DNA of 64,000 nt from Pseudevernia furfuracea. Lineage: Eukaryota > Ascomycota > Lecanoromycetes > Lecanorales > Parmeliaceae. Positions 31,400 to 45,199 of the stretch are shown here, in pieces. The stretch's first letter is position 1, and each line of letters starts with the position of its first letter. The translations under genes were made by a program, and so were the position numbers. Under the pieces are notes generated by a model that saw only the letters and a program-made list of their open reading frames with translations, had not been told where the DNA came from and searched no databases. The stretch spans positions 124,001 through 188,000 of the forward strand of contig JAIUPT010000015.1 in the NCBI GenBank assembly GCA_022315425.1, read 5' to 3'.

Positions 31400-34300
31400 A
31401 TAAAGAATATCGCGACGTTGAGAATCTTGTAGTATAACATAAGAAATGAACTAGAAACAATAACTGCCTTGCTAGCAGACGCAGGGATTCAAGATACTAA
31501 CGTACTTGCGATTCAAGAATCAAGCTTCAACTCGCACATAGAATCCTCGTACAATTCAGAAACTAGTTAGTTTCACCTAACACATCGCTCGAGAAAGAAT
31601 ACGAGAGTGTGCTTCTATATCAACAAGAGACTGAACTCGAAGAACTAAGATATAAAGTTCGTAACAAAGAATATAAGTACGCTGAGAATTCGGCCCAGAC
31701 AGAGAGAGCAAGCGAATCGAATCGAGAGACTCTCAATTTACAATATTTATAATTCGAGCTCATCGCTATTCTCGACAGAGAACCTCTTTAGTCTATCACA
31801 GATTCTAGAGCTTCTGTAGAAGTCTGAGAAGCATCTCTTGCTCGAGAACTTCAATCTACATTATTCTAGCTGAAATAACTCTAATAGATTCTCGTATTAT
31901 AAAGAGACGAACGATCTAATTGCAGTAACTGCAGAGAGAAGAATAAATCTAGTTTTACTAAAGAGAGTAATAACGTGAAGATCTCGAGAATAAGAGAGTG
32001 CGATCGATCTAGTCTTCACTACTTCAGAGACAACGAAGATAATAGTTCGTTGTCAAGTAAAATCGAATCTGCAGCATGACTCGAATCACCTTTTAATACT
32101 CACGAAGCTCGATCTGACAACGAAGAGCGTCTCGAAATAGCGACGTCGTGCTTGAAAGACAGCAAAATCAGAAGAGATAGCTAGAGAAGCTCAAGCACTA
32201 GACGCGACACTCTCACTAGACCCTCTAACAAATTCGAAGTAGATCGATAACTATGTCAGTCTGCTCTATAGAGAACTTGATAAGATAGTAAAGAACACAG
32301 TATCGTGGGCTAAGTCGTTAAAAAAAGATAAGTTATTCTGAGACGAAGAGTGCAGTCTAACAACAAAGAAAGCGAAGACTAAGATATTTCGATATCGAGT
32401 CAGTCGTAGCGAGCACGCAGAGCACGCATGAAGAGCGACACTCAAGAAGAGAGACAAGATAATAAGCAAGATCAAGACTCTTCACTTTCGCAGAGAAGTG
32501 TACGAGATAACGTAATCATCTAAAGAGGTTTAAGACATAGTCAGCTGAGCGAGAAACGACAGCATATGTCTTAAGTCTCTGTCGAAGTTCTCGTTAATAA
32601 GAAGAACAGAGAAGAGTCTAGTCACTACGTTTGAAGAAAAAGTTAATGCTCTAAGAAAGACTTTCTTTTCTTCTCCCTCTCAAACAGATATCTTCGATAT
32701 TCTAGAAGCAGTCTATTCTTCTTCGTTATTAATAAGTAGTTAGATCACGAAGAAAGAGATACGCAAGACTATCTTTAAATCAAAACCAGATAAAGCTTCA
32801 GAGATAGATGATCTGTCAAATCGCTTTCTAAGACTAGTTACAGAAAAGCTGCTCTTCAAGTTTAGACACTTATTTCAGACATGCGTAGACGTGAACTATC
32901 ACTCTAAGGAGTTTCGTAAGACTAATATTATTATGTTAAGAAAGTCAAAGAAGGAGAACTACTTCGAATCGAAGTCGTATAGGTCAATAACACTCTTAAG
33001 TACACTGAGGAAGACACTAAAGATAGTAATTGCGCGCAGACTTAATGACTGCGCAGAAGATAATGATCTTCTTTCGTTAGAACAGATAAGAGTTAGAAGA
33101 AAGAGATTTACGAAGACAGTTCTGAAAACGATAATAGATGCAGTGCACACAGTCTGAGATTATAAGAAGAATAAAGTTGCTAGTCTTCTCTCACTAGATA
33201 TGATAGAGACTTTCGATAACGTCTTTCATCATCGCCTGCTTCACAATCTTAGATAGAAGAGAATCTCGAAGCTAATTATGAACTAAACAAGAAGCTTTCT
33301 TACTAATAGAGAAACCTCTCTCACTCTAAAAAGAATAACAAGCAGACTAAAGTCTACAGAGACGGGGATTTCATAGAGATCTTCGATGTCGTTTATTCTT
33401 TTTCTATTCTTCAACGCTCCCTTGATTGAGAGATGTGCGAAGATCAAGTTGAAACTGCAAGTAGAAGAATTCGTTGACGATATTCATCTGCTGACATATG
33501 AGAAGAGCACTGAGGCAAACTGCGAGACTCTTAAAAAAGCACACGAAATCTATCTGTAATGGGCAGGGACTCATGGAGCGACGTTCGCGTCAAAGAAATA
33601 CGAGCTAATCCACCTGATAAGAAGTTCAGAAAAGTTCAATATGAGGGTTAGCGTCGACCTAGGCTCTGCAACGGCAAAGTCAAAGGCTAGTATTCGCGTG
33701 CTAGGACTGCAGATCGACGACAAACTTCGTTGAGGATCTCATATTAGAGAAGTTAAGGTCAAGATGAAATCGCAATGCAGAGCACTATCAATGACTGCAG
33801 TCTTAACATGGGGCGTCACACTAAACAAAGTAAGACAAGTGTATAGCTCTGTCGTACGATTAGCGATGACATACGCAGCAGCAACGTGACACACATCACG
33901 AGATCTTCGAGATAGCAAGCGATCTCACGTCAAGACTCTAAAGACTATATAGAATGGATGTCTACGAAGAGTAGTCGAGGCATACAAAGTTATCAATAAG
34001 AGAGTCGTCGAAGCGGAGACAGAGATTCCCCCTCTTCAGATTACGATGAATTAAGCAGTACTTCGAAATCAAGCACTTAGAGGCAGTCACCTCGTTACGA
34101 AGCTAGAAAATGCGAGGATTCGAAGAAAGCTAAGAGAGAAACGAGATAGAAGACGAGTAGTTCTCCAGACCTCAGCAGAAGATAAAGAAGAGTGAGCTCT
34201 AAAAACGCTTCGACTCGAAAATTGAGACTCTCTACAGACACCTGACGGAGAAAGAATGTCAAGAAGGGCTAGAGATCTTGTTGAAGACTAATAGAAAGCA

Positions 34301-34960
34301 GTCTGAAAAGTAGTGTGAGCTCAGTACCAGACTGGAATCTCAGAAGAACGACGCAGTCTCGCACAAAGAGGAGATCTATAATCAAATAGAAGATCTCTTT
34401 ATGAAGGTCTAACAAAAGCAGAGAGCTTCGCTCTAACCCAGCTACGAACAAAGAAGATTAATCTAACACACTTTCTATATATGTGTAGAGTCTCTAAAAT
34501 ACTCTCTTTCGTATACGAGTGTGACTAAAGAAAACAGAATATTAGACACGTTCTTCTATTCTATTCAAGGCTGAGAAGCGAGAGACAAACTCTTCTAAAG
34601 AAGACTGAAACAGCTGATCTGAGAGAGATGTTGACAACCTCGCGAGAGACAAAGGTCGCAGCGCGATGACTGATCTCGATTGACCTTTTAAAATAGTTCT
34701 CGCTGACTAAGAAGTAGTTATATGATAGGCAATAATAGAAGCAGCAACAAGTACTTCAAGAAGACACACGAATTCGTACGAATAGACTAGAGAACGCAGT
34801 GTGATAGAAAGACTATGCGACAAGAAGATACGATAAGAAAGAATAGCGAGAGTTTTTACCCTGTTTCGACTAGTCGAAGAAAGATTTCTCTTGCAATATA
34901 GTCTAAGCAGTAGCCCGTAATTACTCTTCGTAGCTTGAGTAGACACGAGTATAAAATCAA
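31400..34960 (+). pseudogene. LINE-1 ORF2 (AP-like endonuclease and reverse transcriptase)
   Basis: The endonuclease start LQYNIRNELETITALLADAG and VLAIQESSFN (catalytic Glu) lies near 31430-31530. RT motifs run from 32790: ASEIDDLSNRFLR, SKEFRKTNIIMLRKSKKENY, YRSITLLSTLRK and SLLSLDMIETFDNVFHH (catalytic Asp). The active site EFVDDIHLL is at about 33465-33491 with both Asp kept. The C-terminal region around 33780-34130 (WGVTLNKVRQVYSSVVRLA) is typical of fungal Tad/I elements. Many stops, mostly at former Trp or Gln codons, inactivate it. Confidence 0.82.
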
Positions 34961-34989
34961 ATCAAATCAAAATATAGTTAATAATACTT

Positions 34990-35572
34990 CTATTATTTAA
35001 TGAATTATAAGTTCGATAGTATTTATCGTTGTTATGTTACTATCTATTAACACTTTTATACGTCGTTGTCGTTATTTATAATTTATCGAGAGTGAATCTA
35101 TTAAATAATATTTAATTTTAAATTATATAAATAAGATTCTTATATAAAACGAATAAATCTTTATTATTTTAATAATTAAACTATTTAATTTAATAATAAT
35201 GTTAATTTCGAAAAGATAATTTCGAAAAATAACGAGCGTTAAATTAGATTATTAATCTTCTTTAATTTTAATTTAAATCGTTAATAACGAAGAGATATAA
35301 AAGATATATTATAGATTAATTTATTATATTAATATATCTAAAAGAAGAATTAAGATTTCACGTTAGAGAATTACGAATATCGTTACTCGTATATATTATA
35401 TTATTTCGAACGCGAACGTACTCTTTTATCTTCGTTATCTTTTATTAAACGTATTAAATTCTATTTTCTTTAAGAATCTACGAACGATAAACGATATAAA
35501 TATTTTTTGCTTTTATAATATTTATATAATAACGTCGAATATACGCTACGTAATAAGACGAGATAAGACGAG
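34990..35572. other. AT-rich decayed DNA between LINE-1 and Gypsy-1
   Basis: No gene. Composition matches 43162-44948 on the far side of Gypsy-1, so both may be halves of one older sequence split by that insertion. Confidence 0.5.
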
Positions 35573-35840
35573 TGTTAGCAGCGGGACCAAGAGAACAGCT
35601 ATCGCATGAGCCCGAGGGTTGCCGAGCGTAACCGAATCGCTTGGCATACGCATGTCAAGCGGATTCTTGGCGTGAGAAGCTTAAGAGGGCCATGTCTCGA
35701 AGTTTCTCATTTTCCTTTCTTAAGAATTAGTCTTACTATTAGATATACTATACGCAATATATATATCTTCGCTAAGTTCACATTGCTACACAATTCTAGT
35801 CTATCTTATATATATCTATATTATATAAGTCAGTCTAACA
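35573..35840 (+). repeat. 5' LTR of Gypsy-1
   Basis: 268 bp with inverted ends TGTTAG/CTAACA. It is the less mutated of the pair. Confidence 0.88.
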
Positions 35841-35885
35841 ATTCTAATTCTTCTTCTCATCGAGGGATAGTGATTCGAACTTAGT

Positions 35886-38800
35886 ATGATAACAATCACT
35901 CGCTCGCAATCGCAACGTATCGAAAACGAAGCAGATTTATTCAACTCGCATATTATGTCTGAAGAATAGTCACAGACAGTGAATCTAAACGAATCAGATT
36001 ATATCTCTGACGTGAAATTCGAGAGTCAAAGACAGTCGACATCTGCTTCGAAAGACGATATTATCGATTTAACTTTAAACGAGCGATTGACTCAGACAAC
36101 TCAACGTCGAGATTAGCTACTAAAAAGACGATAACTGAATAACATCAACGAAGAGATTAATGTTCTTCAACGAGGGAAATCGTCAGGTGAACGAGATCAA
36201 GACGATGTCGAATCGAACACGTCGAATGCTCGTCGTGACTCTTCTAATACCCGAGTAGAGTCAAAACGTTATTCGAATATTGAATTAACACATGTCACAA
36301 AACGACGAAGTGTTAAATCAAAGAATCTTGACGATTATTATAACAAATCGAGACGAGAGCATCGTGACTAAATACGAGACGTCGAAGTTGTATTTATGAA
36401 TATCTCAGCGTATTTTCTGAACGATCACGATAAAATTATTTGATGTATATAATTCCTAGCGAGAGACCTCAAGAAACAGTGATATAACGAACGAGAAAAG
36501 AACTCAATCAAGACAAAAAGCTAAAATTACTTCGTCTCTTTTCTGCTTAACAAAATATAGAATTCAATTAATCGACAGCTGAAGATAAACATGATTTATA
36601 CGAATGCGCGACAAAGATTATCTCAATCAGTAACTCAATTTGAGATCTATCTTTTCAGTCTTGAGACACAGTTATCGTCGTCGAACGAAATTCAACGAGT
36701 TGCGACGTTAATAACGAGACTTCTTTCGAAACTTCAAGACGATATCACTCGCACGAGACAAATAGTCTCGACGCGAAAAGATCTTATCGCTTAGATTATT
36801 CGTCTGAAGAATACGAATAAGAGAGTCAACGCACGCTTATCATATAATAGACGAAATATAAACGATATCGACTCGAATACGAATCAAAGACGAAACAAAG
36901 AAAATGAGAAAGAGAATAAATTTAATAACAATAAACGAGCGACGCAATCTCGCAAGAATAAGAAAGCGAATACTTCGCGTCGCTTAAACGAAGGTAAATC
37001 TCGAGACAAAACGTCGAAAAGCAAGAAACATCTAAAGATAGTCGAATACTATAACTGTCATAAGAAGAGACATTACGCAAACGAATATCGACAATCTAAG
37101 ACAGACGACGTCAATCGTATATCTATTAATGACGTTAAAAACATTGATATTTATGCTATCGAGTTATCTTCGTCGAAAAAAGAAAGACTCTCGTCGAAGA
37201 CTTCTTAACGACGAGAACAAAATAAGAAGTCATTTCGATATTCAGTATAATTTTCCTAGAGAAAGTGATTATAGAAGATCGAGAAGTAACTCTAATGTCG
37301 ACTTCGACATAATTTAATAACGAGATCGAAGTTAATGTGATTGATTAGCGCTTTGCTCTCGAACATAATCTCGAATCAGTCGAAGCGTCTTTGTTAAGTG
37401 TCAAATAAATAAATAACAATACGATCTTTTGCTATGTCGTCTATCTTATACATTATAAATTATAAGATAGTTGAAGTTATATAAAGCGATGTTCGTATAT
37501 CTTTTATATCATCGCAAAAGAAGATAATTCACTCTTTGTATTAAAACTATTAACATTAACAGATAAAGATATCGTGATTAATATTATTAAGAGAATCTAA
37601 CGCTTTGATGTCGACGCGTATACGTATAAGATATTCTTATTTCAAGATTTTGTTAACGCATTGAAGGGAGAAAAGTTAGTGTATGCTTTAATAATCACAG
37701 ATATTTTTGATGCGTTAATAAGAGAATATCACATTAACGAAGTCTTAACGAATATATCACAATCGTAGGTCGCAGACGCTACCTCAAAATTGTCAGAGAA
37801 GTTGCGCGAATACGAAGACGTATTTTTAATCGAAGAAGTCGATCGACTCTCGTCGCACGAAGAACGTGATTATATCATTAAGACTATAGTAAAATCATTA
37901 TTTGATTTATTATATAATCTATCTAACATCGAGTTAACGACACTAAGAACATATCTAGACGATATCTTAGCGAAAGACTGAATTTAGTATTCAACGAGCT
38001 CAGCAGAGTCTCTTATTCTTTTCGTATCAAAAAAGAATAGCGACTTACGACTATGTGTCGACTATCGAGAGTTGAACAAAGTCACGATAAAAAATCGTCA
38101 CTCTTTGTCTTTGATTAGTGAGACTCTAGATCGTCTAAATGAAGTCAAGAGATTCACAAAATTGAATCTTAAGAATACGTATCATCGTATTCGAATTCGT
38201 AAGGGCGATAAGTGAAAGACTGCGTTTCGTACGCGTTATGATCACTTTGAGTACTTGATAATGTTATTTGATCTAATCAACGCCTCTGCGACCTTTTAGA
38301 CTTATATTAACAAGTCGTTAACGGGTCTAATTGACAATTTTTGCGTTGTTTATCTTAACGACATTCTGATTTATTCGAGTTCGCAAGAAGAACATTTAGA
38401 TCATGTCAAGCAAGTACTTGAGAGACTAAGACGTTTCAGTCTATATACAAGTTTGAAGAAATGTGAGTTCTTCATCACAGAAGTCGAATTTCTAGACTTT
38501 ATAATGTTCATCGATAACGTCGCAATGAACAAACGCAGAGTGAAAGCAATTCAGAAGTAATCGAGATCTAAGTTCTTTCATGAGATATAGATCTTTTTAA
38601 GCTTTGTGAATTTCTATCGAAGATTCATTTATTATTACTCTCAAATTGTCGAATTACTCACAAACTTGCTCAAGAAGAGTATCAAGAGAATCAAGATAAA
38701 ATCTTTTGATTGATCTGTTGAGGCGAAGAAGACATTTCGACGACTTCGCGAAGTCTTTACGAAAGCGTCCCTTCTATGTCACTTTGATTTAGAACTTCTC

Positions 38801-41130
38801 ATTAGAGTGAAAACGAATACTTTAGATTTCGACTTAACAGACATTTTGATTCAGTTATAAAATAACAATAAGCAATAACACTTAGTTACATTTTATTCTC
38901 GAAAAATGATTTCTATAGAGCGAAATTATGAGACTCATAATTAGAAGCTACTCGTTATCGTAACGATCTTTAAATAGTAACGTCATTATTTGAAAGAGAG
39001 TTTTTATTCTGTGAAAGTACTTACGAATTATAATAATCTAAAGTACTTTATGAAAATAACGAGTTTGAATGAGCGACAAGTTAGATGAACAATAAAGTTA
39101 TTAATGTTTGATTTTTTTATTACACACAGGTCAGGAAAGACAAACTCAGTCGATACGTCGTCAAGACGATCTGATTATAAGAGTGAAAACGAGTCGCTAA
39201 ATCGACTATTGTTAACGTTATAACAGAAATTGACAGCGATAGAAGGTCTAATAAGTCTCATATTTGTTGTTATTCGAATAGCGTATAAGTAAGATAAGAG
39301 TTATGAGTATACGAAGCGCAGCTCAAACGTTGAGCCCCTCTTTGCGATACACAGTCTAGACGTGAATATATAGTATAATCTAGTGACTAATAATAGAAAA
39401 GAAGTAACTGCTCAGAAGATAACACTTATAAATTTGATGATAGCTGTAATTTAAGAGACTCATCTTGATGTTATATATTCTTCGAGACTTAGAGAATCTT
39501 TAACTGCGAGAGTAGAGAGTTCAAGCGAGATGCTTACTTAGAGTATACGCAACGTAGCTGTCGCGTAGCTTAATTTTATTATTGAGACTGTTAATTGTAA
39601 ATAGCTCGTCTCACGCTTAGTAGCTCACATTACGATAATAAGCGAAACGATATATAATCTTAATAGTAAATTTATCTTCGAGCTTATTAAAGCACTTCAG
39701 CTAAAAGACTCTTATATTCAATAGCGAAGAAAAGACGAAGCGCAGAACAAGCGAAAGAGTGACGTCGAAGCTTGAATATGAAATAGTTAGAGACTATTAA
39801 GATACAAGAATATGTTGTACGTCCTCGAAGAGACTTTCGTTCGCGAAGAGCTATTGAGACGTTATTATAATGATCTCTTAACGAGACATTTCGATGTCGA
39901 TAAGACACTAAAACTAATGACTAGAAAATACTATTAAGATAGTATTAAGATAGACGTGAAATCATATGTGAATATATGTGATATCTATTAGAGAGTGAAG
40001 ATGAAGCGATATCGTTCACATGACGAGCTGAGTGCGTTTTCTTAATCAAGTCGTTCTTGAAGAGAAATTACGATGAATTTCATCACAGATCTTTCTTCAA
40101 GTCGACGTAGAGACTGCGTTTACGATGCGATTCTTATAATCGTCGATAGATATATCAAAATAATGAGATATCTATCAATCACAAAGAAAATTAATGTCTT
40201 CGATCTCGAATAGCTGCTTATGAAAGAAATCTTTCTTCGATTTGACTCATTAAAAGATATAGTCACTAATCGTGATTCTGTATTTACGAGTGCGTTTTGA
40301 TCGTAAGTCTGTTATCAAATAAAGGTGAAACGTAGACTAAGCACTGTCTTTTATTCTCAAACTAATGATCAAATCGAACGATAAAATCAAATCTTGAAAC
40401 ACTATCTTCGAGTTTTTTGCAACGAGCAACAAAACGACTAGACGAATCTCTTATTTATAGTCGAGTATGTCTATCAACAAAGTTAATATAAGACGTTAAA
40501 TTGCAGTTTATTCTATACAATGTACGACTATAATCTCGACTTTGAATTGAGAATCGAGAACGATTCTTCTTAAGAGAAGATGTCAGCAGCGAAAGAACGT
40601 GTGAAAGAAATTTATGCGTTACGAGAAGAGCTTGCGAAACGTTAATAAAAAGTATTCGAATCGTAAGCGAAAACGTACAATAAAAAGCATTAAGCATAAT
40701 TCTTTTAGAAAGAAGACTTAATAATGTTATTAATCAAGAATCTCAAACAAAAACGATCAAACAAGAAGCTTTCGAATAAGACAATTGATTTATTTATTAT
40801 TCGAAACGTCGTAGATAAGCAAGTTTATCGATTAGCGCTTTCGTTAATCTATCGCATATATAACGTTTTTTATATGTCACTATTAGAACTCTATCGTCGT
40901 AGAGATAATAACATAATGTTAACATATATAATAGCGAAATTAATAGATAATAAAGAAGAATAAGAGATCGAAAAGATCTTAAATAAGCGAAAGCGTAAGG
41001 GTGAGATGAAATATCTTATTCGTTAAGCTAAGTACTTTTATAAGTATAATTAGTGAGTATTAGAGAAAGATATAAAACATTCGTAGAAGCTACGAGACGC
41101 TTTCGAAAAGTTAAAGAAGCGAAGACGAAG
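35886..41130 (+). pseudogene. Gypsy-1 Gag-Pol with chromodomain
   Basis: Gag starts at ATG 35886. A zinc knuckle at about 37047-37090 reads YYNCHKKRHYANEYR, its first and last Cys now Tyr. RT follows: ADSLILFVSKKNSDLRLCVDYR-type block (38010-38080) and the active site VVYLNDILIYS (about 38346), where YLDD has become YLND. RNase H and integrase come next: integrase zinc region about 39880-39990 (CDICQR-type), then Asp in VIVDRYIKIMRYL, Asp in TNRDSVFTS and Glu in QTNDQIERWNQILKHYL. The end is a chromodomain (EIEKILNKRKRKGEMKYLIR-W-AKY, 40960-41110), which would steer insertion to marked chromatin. Stops are frequent, chiefly at Trp codons. Confidence 0.85.
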
Positions 41131-41358
41131 AGCACGATAGATAAATAAGAGATAATATCTCGAAGAATAACGATTCTAAAATTGTTCGAAGATATCGTAA
41201 TAAAAAAAGATGTTCAAAGATCAAAGAGAATCGAAAAAATACAACTTATAAGCAGCGCAGAGTATATCTATTATATCTAACTCGAAGATTAGACGCATCA
41301 AAGATGTCGACGTAAGGTCAGATTACTTCGTCTCTTATATTATCTCGTCTTCGTTCAC

Positions 41359-42490
41359 TTAATTGCTCTCGTTATTATTCTTATTCTCGTTCTTCTTCTC
41401 CTTCTCGTCCGCATCAACCCTCTGAATAATGATATTCATATTCAATTTCTTTAACTCTCTAGTCTTAATAGCGACGAAACTAAAGAAAGAGACGACGAGA
41501 GACGTAGAAAAGGCGAAGGCTTCGTCGAGAAAAAGCGACTCGAAGGCGTCAACCTCGTCGACGAAGACCTCGTTCTCATCGTTATTATTAACTTCGTGAT
41601 TGCGATTACTGCTGCTGCTGCTGTTAAGGCCGTCGTTGACGTCGTTCTTCGTCGACGAGAGAGAATCGTCAGGTCTCGAAGGCGTCTTTGAGTTCATGAG
41701 GGGCAGATCTGTCTAGCGAATCGTTAGCGCAGCTATTACGTGCTCGAAACGCCTATTGAACGTGGGAAAAATATATTCTCAATCGAAGAACATCGTAGAT
41801 GCCCTTTAGAGTCGTATCAATCCGTCGAAGCGACTTGACTTGATTCAGTTAAATTGTTAATGCGTTCGACTTTTTCTTCTTCTCGAGACGATTCTAAACT
41901 CGCTTATGACGAGATAACTCGATATCGAAGAATTTTACGCAGGCAGTCAAAAACGACCTACTGACATATTGTGAATGCTTATATATTTATTCGCGGCGAA
42001 TGATTCGCTCACGATAGACGCGACGCCGTAATAGATTATTCGTTAAATGTTTAATCTCTCACGCAGAAAGAATCTTGAATTGAGATCAACAGACGCTTTA
42101 GCTATGTTTGAATTATGAACTGTATATGTTTATATACGAACTTATAATCGGTTCGTAGATCGATATAGTGAGTGTACTTTCGTAGCATCTCTTTTATCTT
42201 CGCGAAGATAATATTATAATTATTCGAGACATGCTGATTCGCTATTCGAAGACAACGACAATAGAAGTTTTCAATTAACGTCTTTATTCGCACGAAGAAT
42301 CGATCAGCAATGCTATAAGAATAGAACTATAAACGTGTTAGAAACGCACGCGAAATCACGATTAATTTAACTTATCGCAGAACGAAAGAGAACGTAGGTC
42401 GAGGAGTCAAGCGTCGAAAAAATCTAAGCAGTCATAATTAAACAGATAACACGATAATGTTTAATGTAAGTATAAAGAATATAATGTCTA
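41359..42490 (-). pseudogene. Antisense ORF inside Gypsy-1, unknown product
   Basis: On the minus strand 41359-41697 is open (112 codons, rich in Ser, Asn, Asp, Glu: SSSSSNRNHEVNNNDENE). Upstream, in another frame, 42102-42293 is open (FVRIKTLIENFYCRCLRIAN...QHVSNNYNIIFAKIKEML). That frame extends both ways from about 42490 to 41710 if stops are read as former Trp (QT-W-LKRLLISIQDSFCVRD-W-TFNE-W). Protein-like residue use over about 1.1 kb argues for a real, decayed gene with one frame change near 41710. I do not recognise it. The plus strand shows no comparable frame here. Confidence 0.55.
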
Positions 42491-42893
42491 CGTTTAATAG
42501 CTGTGAATTAGGAAAAAGAGGAATATGTTTTGCTGAAAGCAAAAGTTTAAAAAAACAAACTTATACATAGCTCACGGCTAGCGCATAGCAATTATTCACG
42601 TCGCGTATTCATGACGACGGCGACGCGATAGCGCAACTCACGACTCAAACAATAAGAGATATTAACAACGTCAACAAACTTCACGTCGTCTACGACCCTA
42701 CGAACATTTTTATTTTTATACGCAAGGCGTAGAGATATCACAGTCTACGCATTTCAAATTGAGATTTATAATATCAGCGCGAAGCTAATCTAAAAGAACT
42801 CTTTTTCTTATGTCCCCTCTGGGATTTAAAGAGTTTTAATGAGTCTATTCAGAGCAATGAATTCGAGGACGAATTTTTAAAAGAAGGAGATCA

Positions 42894-43161
42894 TGTTAAC
42901 AGCGGAATCAAGAGAATAGCTGTCGTATGAGCTCGAGAATTGTCGAGCGTAACCGAATCGCTTGACATACGCATGTCAAGCGAATTCTTGACGTGAGAAG
43001 CTTAAGAGGGTCATGTCTCGAAGTTTCTTATTTTTCTTTCTTAAGAATTAGTCTTACTATTAGATATACTATACGCAATATATATATCTTCGCTAAGTTC
43101 ACATTGCTACACAACTCTAGTCTGTCTTATATATATCTATATTATATAAGTCAGTCTAACA
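42894..43161 (+). repeat. 3' LTR of Gypsy-1
   Basis: 268 bp, the more mutated member of the LTR pair. Confidence 0.88.
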
Positions 43162-44948
43162 AATAGAGACGAGATTTTAAATATCGTATCTCGTCTCGAC
43201 GCTGAGACGAGATTTAATTAAAATAAGACGAAGTAAGACGATTTATTTTTATCAAAATAACGAGATTATCTCGATATCTCGTATTACGACTATATCTTTC
43301 GCGAAAGCCTTTAATAAAAGATAGAAGAAAGACTTCTACTCTAAAGAGACGAAAGAAGTCAAGTTAAGTTAATATTAACGTCTTTAAGATATTTCAACTT
43401 AAGTAGTCGTCTCATAAATAAAATTAAATAATCTTTTATTAACTCAAGTTCTTCGCATAGATGTATCGCATTAATTAATAATAACATTATTATAGCTTGT
43501 TAAGAGTATCGTCTTTATTTAATAGATTCTTTAAGCTATTATTAAATTAGCTTATTAATTATAATTGCTTCGTTATTTCGTTATCGTGACTATCTCTATA
43601 TTTATCTTTATCTCTTTATTATAATTGAATAATAATCTTATTAGAGTAGCTTTTTAGCTTTATATCTTTATTAACGTTATTAATAAAGCTTATTTACACG
43701 AGATATTATACGAGACTAATCTTATTATTAATTATATCTATTATTATTATTCTCGCTCTAAATTATTAATCTCTACTATTATACGTTAATTTAAGCGTTC
43801 AACGTCTGAGTTATTTATCTTTTTAATTAATTGAGTTATCGATATTATAGTCTTTCGTTATTTCTTTAAGATATTCGTCGATCGCATCTACGAATATTAT
43901 AGACTGTCTCAATTAATTAATTATTATTAATAACACGATTCGTCGTCGATTAAGAGTTGTTCGATAAGATTCTTTATAAAAAACTTCTCAGCTTATCTTA
44001 ATTCGCGTAATCTCTTAATAATTAGTAGCTCAACGAGTATCTTCTTAGATCGATCTAATATTGTTATTATCGAGACGACTGCTGAAGTCTTTTGTAAAAG
44101 AGTTACGTCTATTTTTACGTCTATAAAAGAAGTTTTTAAAGACTCTATAATAATAGACGTAATCGTCTTCACGCAGACTCAAATAGATTAAATAATCTTT
44201 ATTATAATTAATAGTATACGTATAACTAATATAAATTAGTCGCAGTTAGTAGTCTCTTAGAATAAAAAAAGACGATCGTTTTATTTTATCTTTCGAGCTT
44301 ATAATATAAACTACTTTAATCTCAATTCGAATATATAAGTTAAGAATAATTATAATATCTATCATAATGTCTTTAGCTTTACGAATCGCTTAAGAGTTAA
44401 ATATAATATTATAAATATGACCTTACTTAAATAGAATTTAAACACTTATCTTTTAAATACTACTAACGTCTAATATATTAATAAACTATTTCACGTTATT
44501 CGAGTAGATTTAAAAAACGATCAAAACAATATCAAGAAATAATATAATATTCTAAAGACCCGATTTCGTGATTCGTCTAAAAGATCGTTATTTATCGTCG
44601 AGATTATTCGATATATTATTAAGAATATAGGTGCTCGAAAGAATCTCGCGAATTATTTTAATAATATTCTTATACACAGCAAGAATATAGATCTAGCTTT
44701 AATAAAACTAAATAAGTTCTATTAATATATGAACACATAAACGTCGAACTTGATCGTAATCTATCTAAATCATCAAAAACATTAATTATATTAAGTCTTA
44801 TCAACGAACTACGTCTTTAGAAAGATATCTAATATAACATTTATAATAAATATAACTCGAAGCCTTTTATAGATAAGAAGTAAGATTAATATAACAATTC
44901 TTAACGTTTCTTTTATCTCTCGAATTTATATCGTTCTTACGATAATAA
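43162..44948 (+). pseudogene. Heavily decayed retroelement DNA, probable 5'/Gag part of Gypsy-3
   Basis: Very AT-rich. Near 44550-44940 a plus-strand frame reads TRFRDSSKRSLFIVEIIRYI and NYFNNILIHSKNIDLALIKLNKFYQYMNTQT-type protein with few stops, which looks like Gag. It is cut at 44954 by an LTR element that carries a 5-bp duplication (GTATA), and the older sequence resumes at 53848. No 5' LTR was recognised. Confidence 0.45.
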
Positions 44949-44953
44949 GTATA
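44949..44953. repeat. Target duplication GTATA, left copy (LTR element copy 2)
   Basis: GTATA here and at 53843-53847. Confidence 0.65.
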
Positions 44954-45199
44954 TGTTACGAGCGTATCTCGCATTTCGACGTCCCTGCATCTCTTTGACA
45001 CAGCCTTTCTTTGACACTTCTCTTTTAGACTTAGCGTGTCTTGACAGATTCACTCCGTCATACATATATGACCTCTCTCTCAGTACATAGTTGTTCTATA
45101 TCTAGTTGTCTTATTTAATACATCTACATAACTTGACTCTATACTAATTCTAACACTACAACTAGATCACTCTCACTTTATTCGTTTTTTTTGATAGTA

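Larger units (their letters stand above)
29611..34970 (+). mobile_element. Tad1-like non-LTR retrotransposon (LINE), copy 1, near full length, RIP-decayed
   Basis: About 5.36 kb flanked by a 19-bp duplication and ending in a short ATCAA-type tail (ATAAAATCAAATCAAATCAA). It carries ORF1 (Gag-like, zinc knuckles) and ORF2 (endonuclease-RT). A second copy in the opposite orientation lies at 55109-60473. Many stops are present in both ORFs. Confidence 0.88.
35573..43161 (+). mobile_element. Gypsy-1: chromodomain Ty3/Gypsy retrotransposon with antisense ORF
   Basis: 7.6 kb with 268-bp LTRs, TGTTAGCAGCGG...GTCTAACA at 35573-35840 and TGTTAACAGCGG...GTCTAACA at 42894-43161. A purine-rich tract (AAAAGAAGGAGA) precedes the 3' LTR. 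Gag-Pol is on the plus strand. About 1.7 kb between the chromodomain and the 3' LTR holds a decayed ORF on the opposite strand. I see no clean target duplication. The two LTRs differ only by transitions, most of them in CC/GG context. Confidence 0.88.

Noticed and set aside
32959..33150. Antisense 63-codon frame MCTASIIVFRTVFVNLF, also at 56922-57113
   Set aside because: Shadow of the LINE RT domain.
34707..34946. Minus-strand frame starting MSTQATKSNYGLLLRLY, repeated at 55126-55365
   Set aside because: Present in both LINE copies only because they are homologous; it is antisense to the ORF2 C-terminus.
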